The notes: a model not told the origin generated them from the letters alone. A DNA stretch of 64,000 nucleotides from Gnetum montanum (GCA_015680685.1 MNCI01009010.1:18258-82257), one strand, 5' to 3'; positions 1-11,570 are shown, counted from the stretch's first letter. Numbers and translations are program-made.

Positions 1-412
1 GCGTTCTAGGAGTTGAAGGGTGAGAGAGAGAAAATAGTAAATAACAATAAAATAAATAAACAAAGTGACTGCTGCAATGATGAAGTAATCTCGATCTTTA
101 TTGCCGGTCATGTGCATGTCCAAGTACGTCACACTCGAATAAAGAATGCCGTACAATTACATTCACCACACTGCGGGCAGACACGGGAAAATAAACTATC
201 TCTGGAGTGGCCAAACTACCAGGGCTTCGCTACTTCTAACTCCTAATACCTAAAACTAGGAAAGCCGCCTCTTATTTATAGAAATTGCGGTTTACTGCGA
301 TATCACGTACGCGATATCGTAGGGAAGACGCGATATCACGTACACGATATCTCGGGGGATGCGATATCGCGGCGGACGCGATATCGCGGCCTATGCGAAT
401 CACGTCTCATCA
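1..412 (-). mobile_element. Athila-type Ty3/gypsy LTR, truncated by window edge
   Basis: This is the right part of an LTR homologous to those at 10711-11561 and 19813-20649: same order of an i-motif-free AT-rich body, a TATA box, then a GATATC array ending in CATCA. Read on the minus strand it begins TGATGAGACG at 412, as an LTR should. A minus-strand TATAAATA lies at 280-273. No polypurine tract follows at 413, so it is the 5' LTR of an element lying left of the window, or a solo LTR; the target duplication cannot be checked. It keeps many CpG dinucleotides that are lost in the other copies, which suggests a younger insertion. Confidence 0.8.
299..396 (-). repeat. U3-terminal GATATC array of the LTR at 1-412
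   Basis: Six copies of GATATC start at 299, 313, 332, 346, 363 and 380 (spacing 14, 19, 14, 17, 17). Most are flanked by CG, giving the palindrome CGATATCG or GCGATATCGC. On the minus strand the array lies between the LTR start and the TATA box, where enhancer elements would be expected. The best-preserved CpG form of this array in the window. Confidence 0.85.
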
Positions 413-744
413 AATAGGATACTAACTAAACTAGTGAATACAAAGAAAACTAGTTTTTCCATAATGTACTTCACTAGTTATGTGCCTAATTAGTTTTCTT
501 ATATTACTTCCATAATTAGTTTTCTTATATTACATCAAATACACTAGTTATGTGCCTAATACACTAATTTGTTCCATAACTAGTGTACTTCCATAAACTA
601 AACTAATTTGTTCCATAACTAGTGTACTTCCATAATTAGTTTTCTTATATTACTTGTGAAAACTAGTTATTTTATGTGCTTATATTACTTGTGAATATAA
701 GCACATAAAATAACTTGGAAGTACATTATGGAACAAACATCATA
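413..744. repeat. Fold-back region of short direct and inverted repeats
   Basis: Short blocks such as CCATAACTAGTGTACTTCC and TTAGTTTTCTTATATTAC recur several times in both orientations. Positions 666-686 and 694-714 are perfect 21-nt inverted arms around a 7-nt loop. CCATAATGTACTTC at about 457-470 is the inverse of GAAGTACATTATGG at about 718-731. Several blocks are inverted copies of the integrase-coding stretch at 745-762, so the region looks like repeated inverted duplication of the adjoining retroelement. Confidence 0.6.
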
Positions 745-1085
745 CAAATTAGTTTATGGAAAAACTTCTATTCTCTCAATTGAGTTTAAGATCTTAAAAA
801 CTACACGAATGCTCAACATAAACCTAGATGAAGGATTAAAATAGTGGCTAGAAAACATGAACCAATTAGATGAACTACGTAGGGATGTCTTATTAAGAAA
901 AGAACTGAAACTAGAAAAAACTAAAGTATTACATGAAAAGAAAATCAAGATGTTTAAATTTCATTTAGGAAATCAAGCTCTTATTTCAAATCCAAAATTT
1001 AATAATCACAAAAGTAAGTTTTCACAAAATTGGATGGGTCCATATCAAGTCACTGAAGTTAACACAAATGGTTCCATTAACATTG
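740..1085 (+). pseudogene. Ty3/gypsy integrase C-terminal remnant
   Basis: The plus strand reads LVYGKTSILSIEF, then after an in-frame TAG the frame from 857 contains LDELRRDVLLRKEL and later NWMGPYQVTEVNTNGSINIE. This order (LVYGK, a helical linker rich in charged residues, then a WxGPY block) is typical of the integrase C-terminus of Ty3/gypsy elements. The fragment lacks the catalytic core and is ended by a SINE at about 1083. It lies on the opposite strand to elements A and B. Confidence 0.75.
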
Positions 1086-1396
1086 AGGTGTTAGCTTAGT
1101 GGTAAAATTCTTCATTTGAAACCTACAAGGCATGGATTCAATTTTGGTACATAATGCTAAGTTACAAAATTCTAATTAGACTATATATCTTGGAGTGTAG
1201 CAATATTACAATTATTTTAACAATGAGGTGTTAGCCTAGTGGTACAATTCTTAGCCTAGTAACCCTAGGTCACAAGTTTGATTCTACTACATAGCACTGA
1301 GTTATAAACTTCTATAAATTTTGGGGTGTAACTATGTTTCAATTATTTCAGGTTCTAACACCTCCCTACAATTATATTAAGGTCCAACAAACCCCT
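1083..1396 (+). repeat. Head-to-tail dimer of a tRNA-derived SINE
   Basis: Two copies start with GAGGTGTTAGCYTAGTGGTA at about 1085 and 1226. The A-box-like TTAGCCTAGTGG and, in the second copy, the B-box-like AAGTTTGATTCT are those of an RNA polymerase III promoter from a tRNA. The second copy ends TTTCAGGTTCTAACACCTCCC, followed by a C-rich stretch and GGTCCAACAAACCCCTCTCC in place of a poly-A tail. Related copies occur near 27181-27400 (-), 35150, 50103, 51158 and 52660 (-). Confidence 0.7.
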
Positions 1397-3555
1397 CTCC
1401 CCACTAACCAAATTTAGGCTAGAAAGGTATTACATACAGAAAATTAAAATATACAAATAAAAATAAAATGCAATTTTGAAAAATCACCTAATGCTAAAGA
1501 AATATGTGATAAGAAAAATGGTAGGCATCCATAAAAATAAGTACATATGGGTAGAAAAATGTATGAGTAGAGAAAAGAAAAACATTAAATATAGACAATA
1601 GCCCTATGCATACAAAACCTAACTTGCCTAATAAATATAGTTTGATTCCCTAATGCCCAAACCAAAATAAAAATAAAAATAACAATTAGTAACAAGACCC
1701 TAAAAAAAACAATTATAAAAATATTAAGATTAGTAAAAACATTAAAGAGACATTAGGCCCTAACATAATTGTTGCATAAAACTACATAAAATATTCAATG
1801 TTGTAATAAATATTCAAGCAAAGTTAGGTTTGCACCAAATACAAGTTGGACATCATACCAAATAGGTAATACATAATACCAAATATTACCAAAGAGACAA
1901 TACATAATACCAAATGCATAAAACACCCTAGAGATTCACACTAGCAAGTTGAGTATTTTTGTCTTCTAAGTCATCATCATTTAGAATTGTCTAAATGGTC
2001 AAAAACACAAATTTTGGTTAAAACCCTAATTCTACAATCCAAAACTACAGTAGAATTAAAACGGAATTAAAACAAATCTAAAGAATGCCAAAACATTTTC
2101 TAACATCTAATCACCTTTATTATTACACCAAGAGATGGCAGCTTGTAGGTTTAGTGATATGGGTCTGTTAGCAACAGAATAGCCTTGTGGTGGGATACTC
2201 CTATAGTAAATCACATTTACCCTATTGTCATGGTAGGATTGTGCTATTGACTCAAGTTCCAATTTGATACACATATACAAATCTTAAAAAATAAAAAACC
2301 CTAAATTAATTAAAGTTCATAGGATACAAATTAAAAAATGAAATGAAGTTTTATTACATTTGAAAGCCAATAGGATCTATTGGATAGATATTACATTTTC
2401 ATTAAAAACAAATATAGATTCTACAAATAAAGCAAAAATATAGCATGTTACCATAAATTAAAGTTTTCCTTCCACAATAGCCTTGTTGATGAGAAAACCA
2501 AAAATATGACCAATTATCTTAAGCTTAACATGCTAATGGCAGAAATCTTGATTTGAGAATTCAGCCCACCTAAGAAAGATAACCAACGCTTCTTTTTTCA
2601 AGCTCGTCCTCCGCACTTGTTTATCAATAGGTGCCTTTTTAAGGCTTTAAAGACGTCAAAGAACTCCTTGTGTGCTAGAAGGATCCACCTAACTTAAAAA
2701 CCACTATTAAATCACATGTTTACTTTAATGAACAAAAATTAATGGATAATGACAACGACCATTCCACAGATGTCTTTAAATATTATTCCTGTATCCAGTT
2801 AATATTAATTCATGCATCCATTTCTCTGAACTTATTCATTTTCAAATTTCCACTCACAGGTTTTTCAATATTTCGGCTATTAAATAAACTTTATCACTCT
2901 CTGATATTTGAAACTTATTGGTCATGTAAGTCTATAACCATAACACCGTTAATGGCCATGCTCATTGCCCGGTTGCCAAAATCTGCCATGAAAACATAGA
3001 TTTGCAAGGCCTACCAATTAGTGCCCTAAATCTGTAAGCCTTAAGACTGAGGTCCAATCATGCCGCTAATGGCATAGTAAAAATAAAGGAGTTAAACTAA
3101 ACTAGTTGGATAAAAAGTAAGGCTATTATGAAAACACCCGCCATAAAATTTATTGGTTTAACGATATTCACACGCTTAGCTAGAGTTGCTCATTCTCATA
3201 CATACCTAATGTTTTTGGTTCTAAAATGCTTTCATTGTTACATGACATATTTTATATTTATCATTGAACGCTTTTTCACTTAGATTGATGTTCTAATTGA
3301 TGCTATTCTGCATGTATAAATATAGTATTTCAAACCCATTAACAGAGTATTTTCCTTCGGAACAGAGCAATTTTAATTTCATGAATTCACAGGGTTTAGT
3401 AGATAAATACTTTCAGTAGCTACACGTATGTTAACGCCTTGCGTTCAATCTGCTTGAGTAAACAGAACTTAAAACAGCAAGGAAACATGTTTTATCACAA
3501 CCTAAAAATTAAGAGAATGTTCCTTGATTACAACCAAAGGCAACGCCATCTGCAA
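1397..3555. other. AT-rich sequence without a recognisable gene
   Basis: No frame here resembles a known protein and no LTR or SINE signature was found. The right part, next to the cornichon stop codon, presumably holds the 3' UTR of that minus-strand gene. No convincing polyadenylation site could be chosen. Confidence 0.5.
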
Positions 3556-6500
3556 CTATGAGTCTTCTTCTATAAGAACCATGACCAATCTGCAAAATAT
3601 TAAATTAAAAACTTTTATGGCCAAAATCAAAAGCATCGTTTATATTCAAAAACCAATCAATCACGCAAAAGAACAATTTAAGGCAAAATTTACCAACCTG
3701 ACCAATATAAAAACAAGAACAACTAGGTAATAGGCAAGCTTAATTAACCTAATCTTCTTTTCACGGCTTATTGCACTGAAAATTTCTGTAACATCCAACA
3801 GATGGTTTCTGTCAACATACCTGTCATGATGACAACAAATAAAAGGTTTATGAATCAGCAAGAAAAATAACAACTATCAAGTCAGTCTCAAGAAAACATG
3901 GACAAGCTTGGCAATCATAGGCAGTAATTTAAGTTTATTTTAAATTAAAAAATCGTACATATTCTATCTTGAATTCTTAATAACTGAATAAACAGACGTG
4001 ATTTTCTTGTCTGTTGAGTAACTTTAAAAAAGGTTCATTATGTTGAGAATAGATCAGCTACGGTACAGACAACCTTTATCAATTGCCTTGTAAGCAAGCA
4101 CATGCATAAAAATAAAAATAAACCGAATTTGGTGAAATGGGGAACAAAGAAGCTACAAATACGTTTGAGATTCCATGGAATGCAAAGAAGAACATTTGAC
4201 CAGTCAGTTCCTTTTTATCCATTGATTTATCCTACAGAAAAATAATGAAGAACAATATGGCTCGTAGGGGGAAAGTTTCAGCATCATGTATTTACATCAA
4301 TTAATCCAGGAGACTCAGAGGTAGATTAATCTCGTAATGCTCTTCATGGAACAAACAAGCCATCCTTAAGAACCATATTCAGAGATTTTGAGGTAGAAAG
4401 ACTACATTTCAGTAAAGACAGTTGTTCCCTTTTCTTACTGTCAGAGTGGTGAGAACCCACAGCAATACAAGCCACAAAAGGTACCCTATCCAATTGCTTC
4501 CAAGTCAGTAGCCCCCTATCCACTTGAGTCTGGTCAATCAAGAGTCTCTCTCTCTCTCTCTCTCTCATGATCCCCAAAAGCACACCCCTACGGAACATGA
4601 TCTGGAAAAAGATTGGTTAAAAGTATAGTTCAGAAGACAAAATTTATTAGTATACATGTTAATACCCAAACAGGTGACAGCAGCATCGTCATGGAAATGG
4701 GCATGGCAAACAAATGATATAGACCCTGTCCTTTTTGAACGAAGTTGTGAGTCCCAGCCAAAAGAGACAACTCAGGCAAAGAAGCAAGAAATGTAATGCA
4801 AAATGAAACGGTCCATTGTTATTTAAGCAGTTCCTCAAGTTCAGTCCAAAGTTTCTATGAGAAATAGTAGGAAAAGCTGACCAGAACACATAATCAGGGG
4901 CTTAAATAAAATAAATAAATAGATGGAACTCTGGTTCTAAAAGTGACTAACTGCCAGGGTAACAATGTTCCATTGTATCTGGTAGGGAAAAAAGTCCCTA
5001 TTACTAATCAAAAGAAATCAATTCTTTTTCATTTTATTTTTATTTTTTGCCAAGGTCGTCATAGCTCCATCACACTGCATATGCCCTGCAAAACATAAGT
5101 TGTATGCCCAACCAATCACAGAGCTGGATCAACGTACAAAGTTTACACAGAAAAAGACTGAAGCACAGTGCACACAAAATATGTAAGTCCCACAAATTGT
5201 CTGGGGCAAAACAAAAATCTTATATGGTCATTAGGGGCTATTTCCTAGGATGGCCTCAATTGCACATGTTGCTCCAGGGAAAAAGGACTTGAATTTGTAG
5301 GGAAAAATCAAGCGATTGAACAGATTACTGAGGTAAGAAAAATTGATCAATTCACCAAATGAATGCAACAAGGACAATATAAAACTCCTTCAACTGATTA
5401 CTTATAAAATTCTAAAAGAAATTTTAGAGAGCATAGGGACTCAACAACTCAACAGCCCAGAGTACTAGATCAGTAGTTTGAACTACAGAATAATAAGAGG
5501 GTTGGACAGTCAACCAAACACCCTAAATAAAAGCTCACCACTAGCAATGTTACTCTGGAGGAAGCCAATTTTTTAGATGAAAAAACTTGAATTGTCTTTC
5601 AAGACCCTAAGTTTCTTATGGATTTAAACAGTGTTGATTTATCTAGTTAACTCTATGTCCTACCAATTTTGTCTTTGCATTTGTGGATTTGTTATTTGTG
5701 TTCTGGTCCAAGTGTTCAAGATTACGGCCTTCCACTAACAGAGTACTCAGTGAGGTGTAGCTGTTAATGACTGTGACACAAGAGTTTCTGCCCAGTCTTT
5801 CAAAGAAGCTCCATGATTTTCTAAATATAATCTTTTATAAAATGTAATTATTATATCTCTCCTTAAAATCCTATTTTTTCTTGAAGGGAAACTTCACTGT
5901 AAACTTCCAAAATAGTGTGAATGCTAGAATGTTAATACTAATTACTTATTCGTTGGTTAAAAAATTTTTAGAATATTACAAATAGTGCAACTTAACCATT
6001 GAGTAAATCATATCATGCAAAGCATCGGCCCTGCTTCTTCATAATAGATGATCAGTGCTTTTCTGATCAACGTTTGTGTCATTTTGATGGTCTTGCAACT
6101 AAATATGTCTGTCCATTCAGTTTTATGTTTTATTTTTTTTATCATATAATAATGAAGCCAAAAATTTAATTTCATTACATCCATCTGGATCTATGTTACT
6201 CTTCATGATTGAAAAGATGCTGTTTATTTCATTTTTTTATTAGGTTTTATTTACAAATCACAATCATACAGTTCTAATATGTTATTTCCAACAATTCAGA
6301 CACTACAATGGTTGATAACAAGAAAAATAATACTTACAATTTCACATGGTAATATACAGCTGGTATGCACAGCAAAAGCAGTACCCAGCTTCCAGTAAAA
6401 AGAGAAATCAAACAAACTGCTCCTTGAATCAAAAATTCAGGAACAACAAGTTTGTTGATATATGATGATGAATCATATGGATTGATGTAGTCATACTCTA

Positions 6501-7991
6501 AATCAGACAGGGACAAAAGCTGTAATCACAATAAACAATTCCGTTTGAAAATCAGAAGCCTTGATCAAAAGGATTTAAATCTGTGCACAAATAAATATGC
6601 ATGCACTGCAAAATCATTTTTAAATTTTTAAAATATAGATCTAACAAATAGCACAGGTACAAAATAAAATCCTGTTTCTTCTTTTTTTCTTTTTCTTTTT
6701 TGAGAAAAAATAGTGTCGAAAGCAATGTTTTCTCTGCAAGTAAAGTACCTAAACATATTTTGGTTTCAGCCCCATAGATAAAACCAAAATATGCTTGTTA
6801 TGAAAAAGAAATGGAAAAATTTGATACAAAAAACTTCAAGCGACAAGCATTTAAAAACAGCTTCTAAGCATTCAAGGATCAACTAAAAAAATTATAAAAA
6901 TTTGTGGAACGGCAAACGCTGCTTACCAAAAAAAAAAAAACCTTCTAGAAAATTTGAAAACAAAAAGATAAAATACAGTTTCATTAAGTGTGAAGCTTGT
7001 GCCTAATATTGAACATTATGCAGGCTATGCAGTTTGCTGTAGGTATTCGTTTCCAGAAAATAAAAATCATAAAATGTTTGTTTTAACTTGTGTCTAATTA
7101 ACGTCATACTTTTTAACAGCATTTATGCTGGTAAGACTTCTAACTTTTATCCCATTGGTTCGATCTCTTTATAAAAGAAATAATTGTTAGTAACCATAGT
7201 AAAATTCTTCTGTTTCATGGTAAATAGAGCAGTATATTAAAATATTAATAATTTTATTAAAGAAATAGTTTAAAATGAAATTTTCATAGCTTCCACGGAG
7301 ACATGATAAACTTCTTCAATTTCACAAAAAATGTTTTGTAGTTCATAAGTCAGAGAGCTTAGCGATTGATTATCCAATAGTAACTTGGGAAGCCATCCTC
7401 TGCGCTGCATCACTTGTTTTAGCATTTGCAGCAATGTGATTATTTAATAATTAATTTAAAAATTTTAAAGCTTCTAGAAACTTCGGTTGACAACTTACAA
7501 ACTCTGATCTTTCTCCGTTTCATATTCACTTCTTCGCAATACCAGCTCTTATTAAACAGGTACGCCTATTGCAAATACATAGTTTACCCTGACTTTTTGC
7601 AATAAAACTAACAGAAACTGTTCCGTCCCTTTGTTCAAATGGGATACAGCAAAAATACAAGCCCTCTGTCAGTCCTACTATTGTTCAGACCTACCCTCAA
7701 AACTACAGCATCACTAATAACATGGTTCGAAACAAATACAATTTTTTGTGGCATTTTGATGGCCTGTGATGAAATTTTCAAGTGGTGAAACAAAAATATT
7801 CGAAGAAAGCAAGAAAAAACAAAATTTTTCAAATCCCAGAACATATTTACCACAAGAACATAACAGCTGCCACATTTTGCAGAACAGAAGGGCCTAAAAC
7901 ATGATTTCAGTACCTGGGTTATCACTAGTCCGATGAGAACAACATCAAAAAGAAAAGCAAAGAGCAGCAGTGTGATGACGAGCCATGCCAT
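3556..7991 (-). CDS. CNIH: Cornichon homolog, ER cargo receptor (4 exons)
   Basis: Complement join of 3556-3589, 3698-3820, 6338-6519 and 7914-7991: 417 nt, 138 residues plus TAG, no internal stop. The start is ATG at 7991 (MAWLVIT); the frame upstream has only a TTG. Splice sites fit: CAG/GTACTG, TTACAG/CTTTTG, AATT/GTAAGT, GACAG/GTATG, GTCAG/GTTGGT, TTGCAG/ATTGG, with matching phases 0, 2 and 2. Recognisable cornichon blocks are LSDLEYDYINPYDSSSYIN, LVVPEFLIQG, TGSW, and NHLLDVTEIF, with hydrophobic membrane segments near residues 4-25, 51-83 and 116-135 and an acidic end EEDS. Family members sort membrane proteins into COPII vesicles at the ER. Length agrees with plant homologs. Introns are 1394, 2517 and 108 bp. 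The only clearly intact host gene here. Confidence 0.93.
4545..4566. repeat. (TC)n microsatellite in cornichon intron 2
   Basis: Eleven TC units inside the 2.5-kb second intron. The remainder of this intron (3821-6337) and of intron 1 (6520-7913) shows no coding similarity. Confidence 0.9.
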
Positions 7992-8400
7992 GAGAACTCT
8001 GATCCCTTGACTCTGCAAGATTTGGAATCTGATCAGTCACTCCAGAGTCCAGGCACGGGCAATTTGCAGCTCCATTCACGAAATTTCGCAACCCTTTTCT
8101 CCATTTCTCCTTTTAATTTTTTTTACAAGGTCAAAAGCGAGGCCGCAAAACCTCTTGGGCTGTATAAATAGTTTTCAGGAAAGTTTGAACAGTTAACAGT
8201 TAGTGCGTGGAAAGAAATCTATTTACGCGATTAATTTCGTCAGTGTACTTTGACTTTACTTCCGTTTACACTTGTGGTGAGACCGACAGCGTGTATCCTC
8301 GAAAATTTAGTTATTCTTGTTCTCCTTAGGCAGTGAATGCAATGCCATAGGGTCTTGTATGTCCATCTTGATGGCATGTACATAGGAGGCTGTGGCATAC
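7992..8400. promoter_or_regulatory. Upstream region of cornichon, possibly bidirectional
   Basis: This stretch separates the cornichon ATG (minus strand) from a candidate exon on the plus strand at 8401-8574. A plus-strand TATAAATA lies at 8163-8170. No TATA box could be placed confidently for the minus-strand gene. The promoter role is inferred from position only. Confidence 0.4.
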
Positions 8401-8574
8401 ATGATTGGCGTAGAAACAAAACTGCACCGAAAAAAAACATTTGCTTGCTGTTCGTTGTTGCTCCGTCTCTACTCCGTCGCCACTCTCTGCTCCGTTTGCC
8501 AAGTCCGTTTTCGTCCCTCTGAGCTGAGGCACCATTTCTTCGGCAACGCACCATTATTTCAGCCGCACGTCCCG
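8401..8574 (+). other. Candidate first exon of a divergent gene
   Basis: From ATG at 8401 the frame stays open to 8574 (58 codons), is richer in GC and CpG than its surroundings, and ends CCCG/GTAAAT, a good splice donor. An acceptor GATTTAG/GTGTTT at 8712/8713 leads in the same frame to VFGRNKFTK, where a LINE has inserted; beyond it, past the second target copy, the frame continues ARLCNA and meets TAA. The encoded protein is not recognised. It may be a gene broken by the LINE, a noncoding transcript, or chance. Confidence 0.35.
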
Positions 8575-8739
8575 GTAAATGTTTTTTTGTGTTTTCATGG
8601 CAATTTTCTAAAGTACCTCCCTTGTTGCCCCATGCATGCAAATGCTGTCAATGATTGCATTGTTTTGTGCGTTTTTTAATTTTCATTTCCACCTTTCTTT
8701 TTGATGATTTAGGTGTTTGGCCGTAACAAATTTACCAAG

Positions 8740-10311
8740 AATATTGTTACTCTCCCCAAGAATAACAACCGTGGCGTAGGTCTTTTGAATTCCTTTAAGC
8801 AGAAAATTACCCTAGTTGCTAAGTGGTTGGTACAGCATTTAGACACCTCAGATATTATTGGGACCCTCTTCCAATTAAAGCTTCATCAAGCATTTCCTAA
8901 AAACAAGCCCTTCTGGAAAGGTATCCATTTTGTCAATTGGATCCTTTCCCCTCTCAGTATCATTCTTCCTAGATCTCATGTTTTCAAAAGCATTTGGAGG
9001 GCCTCGCAAATTCTACATAGTTACATTGACTAGACTCGCATCAAGATCAACCCTATTATCCTGTCTAAATTGTGTTTGTGGTTGTTGCCTTTGTCGCCCA
9101 CTCCCCTTGCCCTCACAAATGCTAAGGTTGCTACCTCTTGGTATTGGAAGGGGATTATTTCTTTGAATTGTCTTAGGCTGGCTAGTCATTGGATCTCGAG
9201 GTCGAGTTTAATAATTTGTATGGGGAGTTGGAAGTAATGAACCATTGCCTAGTCAAGATTTACTCCTTTCTCCATGGTCATTGGCAACTAGATGTCATGG
9301 TGCAAAGCCCTTTTCATGGTCTTCAATGGATTAATGGAGTTAAACTCCTGCCTTACTAGTCATCTGTCTCCTTTCACCTTATGCAAAACCCATTCGAGGT
9401 CATTCAACATTGTAATAAGTCTTGGCACAGACAAGAGTCAAAAAATTTCTGGATCCCCCTCTTCCAATGTATTTGGAAACTATCGACCCTCCCTAAAATT
9501 AAACACCTCCTCTGGTGTCTCCTGCACCATGGTCTACCAATTGGTAAACGTTTAGAATATCTAGGGATTCCCAATCCCAATTTCCCTCTCTGTGGTGGAC
9601 AAGATGACTTTGTCCACGTGTTTTGGCATTATGCCTTTGCTCAACATGTGTGGGAGTGGGCTTCCAAAGTTTTTCCATCTATCTCAAGATGATGCCATAT
9701 TTAGCCTTTCAACCACTACTTCTACTAATTTCAATTTTCTGTGGAAAGTTATTAGGCCTATTATTTTATATCATATTTGGAAGCGGAGATGCAATGTTAT
9801 TTTTCAAATGACAGATTATTCTAACAAATGTCTACTTACTAGGTTGGAGAAGTTGTAGATCTTTCACCTCATTCATTTCCAACTCACATCTCAAGCATCC
9901 AAGTTCAATCTAGATAGTCATCAGTTAGTTCATCTCCTATAGCCTTGGGAAAGACCCGTGCATGCTAGCATCACTCATCATCAGTAATCTCTGCAAGGAA
10001 GCTTCCCTTCTTTCAATTGTGTGGAGCCACCATTTGGAACTCTCTCTATCCTTTACTGAGAGCTCTCTGCCCCATCTAAATTTATGCCATTCTCTTATGT
10101 AATGTGTCAGTTAGAGTTGACGTTGGTAGTGCCCCAAATTGGGTTCCTTCTTTAGTCCTTGTTTATTTATAAGGTTGTTCTCGAGTTTCATTCACAGTTA
10201 TCTAAATTCCCCCTTCCCCTTAACCCTATGACTTAATGTGGTTACTGTAATTGTTACTCTTTTAATGTTATTATTAATAAAACTTCTTTTCGGGGTCCAA
10301 CACCACCCTCC
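8740..10311 (+). mobile_element. 5'-truncated L1-type LINE with 15-bp target duplication
   Basis: The end of ORF2 is readable in shifting frames: NNRGVGLLNSFKQKITLVAKW at the start, and at 9381-9692 IWKLSTLPKIKHLLW, HHGLPIGKRLEYLGIP and LCGGQDDFVHVFWHYAF. The latter is the reverse-transcriptase zinc-binding domain (zf-RVT) of L1-type LINEs, with two expected zinc ligands replaced (FPLC for CPxC, HY for HC). AACAAATTTACCAAG occurs at 8725-8739 and again at 10312-10326, a target-site duplication. There is no poly-A tail; the 3' end is TTTTCGGGGTCCAACACCAC followed by CCTCC. Confidence 0.88.
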
Positions 10312-10326
10312 AACAAATTTACCAAG

Positions 10327-10532
10327 GCACGTCTATGCAATGCGTAATCTTTTTTCATAAATCTGGTAGCTTATGCAACCTACTGCAACTTTCAGCAAAT
10401 CTCCGAATTAATTTTTGTTCAATGTGAGTGTGTGCAACTAAAATTGATAGTTCAAGCCATAGTACATTGTAGTTTTCATCAGAAACAATATATTCACAGT
10501 GCAAATCTATACAACTCGCATTGTTTTGAAAC
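10327..10532. other. Sequence right of the LINE, no gene seen
   Basis: The first bases continue the candidate exon interrupted by the LINE and reach a TAA near 10341. Nothing else is recognisable. Confidence 0.4.
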
Positions 10533-10704
10533 GTATTGATATTGGAAAATTCTGACTACACTGCAAGGTGCATTTTCCTAGCATTGTCTTTGTTGTTTTT
10601 TGGATTTTGAATGTGAATGTATTGATATTGGAAAACTACGACTACATTGCAAGGTGCATTTTCCTAGCATTTTCTTTGTTGTTTTTCGAATTTTGAATGC
10701 GATT
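10533..10704. repeat. Tandem duplication, 86-bp unit, two copies
   Basis: GTATTGATATTGGAAAA begins copies at 10533 and 10619. Both continue through AAGGTGCATTTTCCTAGCAT to TTTTGAATG. Element A inserted six bases after the second copy. Confidence 0.88.
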
Positions 10705-10710
10705 GACTTG

Positions 10711-11561
10711 TGATGAGCGACGAGGTACCCCTACGCCCAACCATACGAATACGAGCATTCACACACGATTCGGTCGAACTCCAAGGATTAAGTGCTTATG
10801 CGCTTACATAGAACAAGGATGGGTTATGCGATCGTTGTCTTCCCAAGCTTACTTGTATGGCACAATTTTATGGTTAAGTAATCTTGAGGTATATGATTTT
10901 TTATGCTTTTTAGGTTTTATGTTCCTGGTGCTTAAAATGGAGAAATGAAATAATTTAATAATTAATTTGATTTAACTAGTTAACTATTCTCTAATTAGTC
11001 CTAATACCAACATCCGTTCCCACTCTCCGGACACATCCTAAACCAATGTAACACTACTAGGATTACCAAATGCTAGTTGTTACTGGGTTACCAAGTGTTC
11101 CATGTATGCTCAAAGTGGTCGTACTGAGTGTGCTAATTTGTTGATAATTAACAAGTCAATGGAAATAACATTAATTAACTAATGAGAGTAGCAAATAATA
11201 GTAAATAACAATTAAATGAAATAATTAAGCTATTCTAAATGTTGCAAGGTTTATCACAAAGTTTGTCTTTATTTCCAAACATATGGTGTGCTCAGGTACA
11301 CAATGCTTAAATAAAGATCTATTCACTTTATGACTCCTACTACAGACACTCAAAAATAATTCTAACTCTGGAAAGGAAAAATTGTAAGAGTTCGGCTAAG
11401 GGGCTAAGAAAAATAACTACAAAACCAAGTGCCCTTGTCTCTTATTTATAGACGATGAGACAAGTTTCAATATCGCATGTCTGATATCGCTTTGGCATCT
11501 TTGACATTGCATATCCGATATCGAGGGTCCGATATTGAGGATTCGATATCATGACTTATCA
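10711..11561 (-). mobile_element. 3' LTR of element A
   Basis: 851 bp, aligned throughout with the 5' LTR at 19813-20649. The minus-strand start is TGATAAGTCATGATATC, and the end is GTCGCTCATCA at 10711. A minus-strand TATAAATA lies at 11450-11443. It is exactly 14 bp longer than its partner, matching one extra array unit. Confidence 0.92.
11469..11556 (-). repeat. U3 array, six 14-bp-type units, element A 3' LTR
   Basis: GATATC or a one-base variant starts at 11469 (AATATC), 11483, 11503 (GACATT), 11517, 11531 (GATATT) and 11545. Spacings are 14, 20, 14, 14 and 14. Confidence 0.88.
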
Positions 11562-11570
11562 TACCCCCAC
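11562..11570 (-). other. Polypurine tract of element A
   Basis: The minus strand reads GTGGGGGTA immediately before the 3' LTR start. This is where plus-strand DNA synthesis would be primed. Element B has GTGGGCATA at the same place. Confidence 0.7.

Noticed and set aside
299-396. CRISPR-like array of short repeats
   Set aside because: Units are only 14-19 bp with no long unique spacers, and they sit inside LTRs of plant retrotransposons.
2150-2280. Possible tRNA-like repeat (AGCCTTGTGGT then AAGTTCCAATTTG)
   Set aside because: The B box is too weak and no tail or flanking duplication was seen.
7635-7913. Continuation of the cornichon frame past the first exon
   Set aside because: A strong donor at 7913 and the match of the next exon to the family show that this part is intron.
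8240-8641. 133-codon minus-strand frame upstream of cornichon
   Set aside because: No recognisable domain, overlaps the candidate plus-strand exon, and its composition reflects the GC-richer promoter region.
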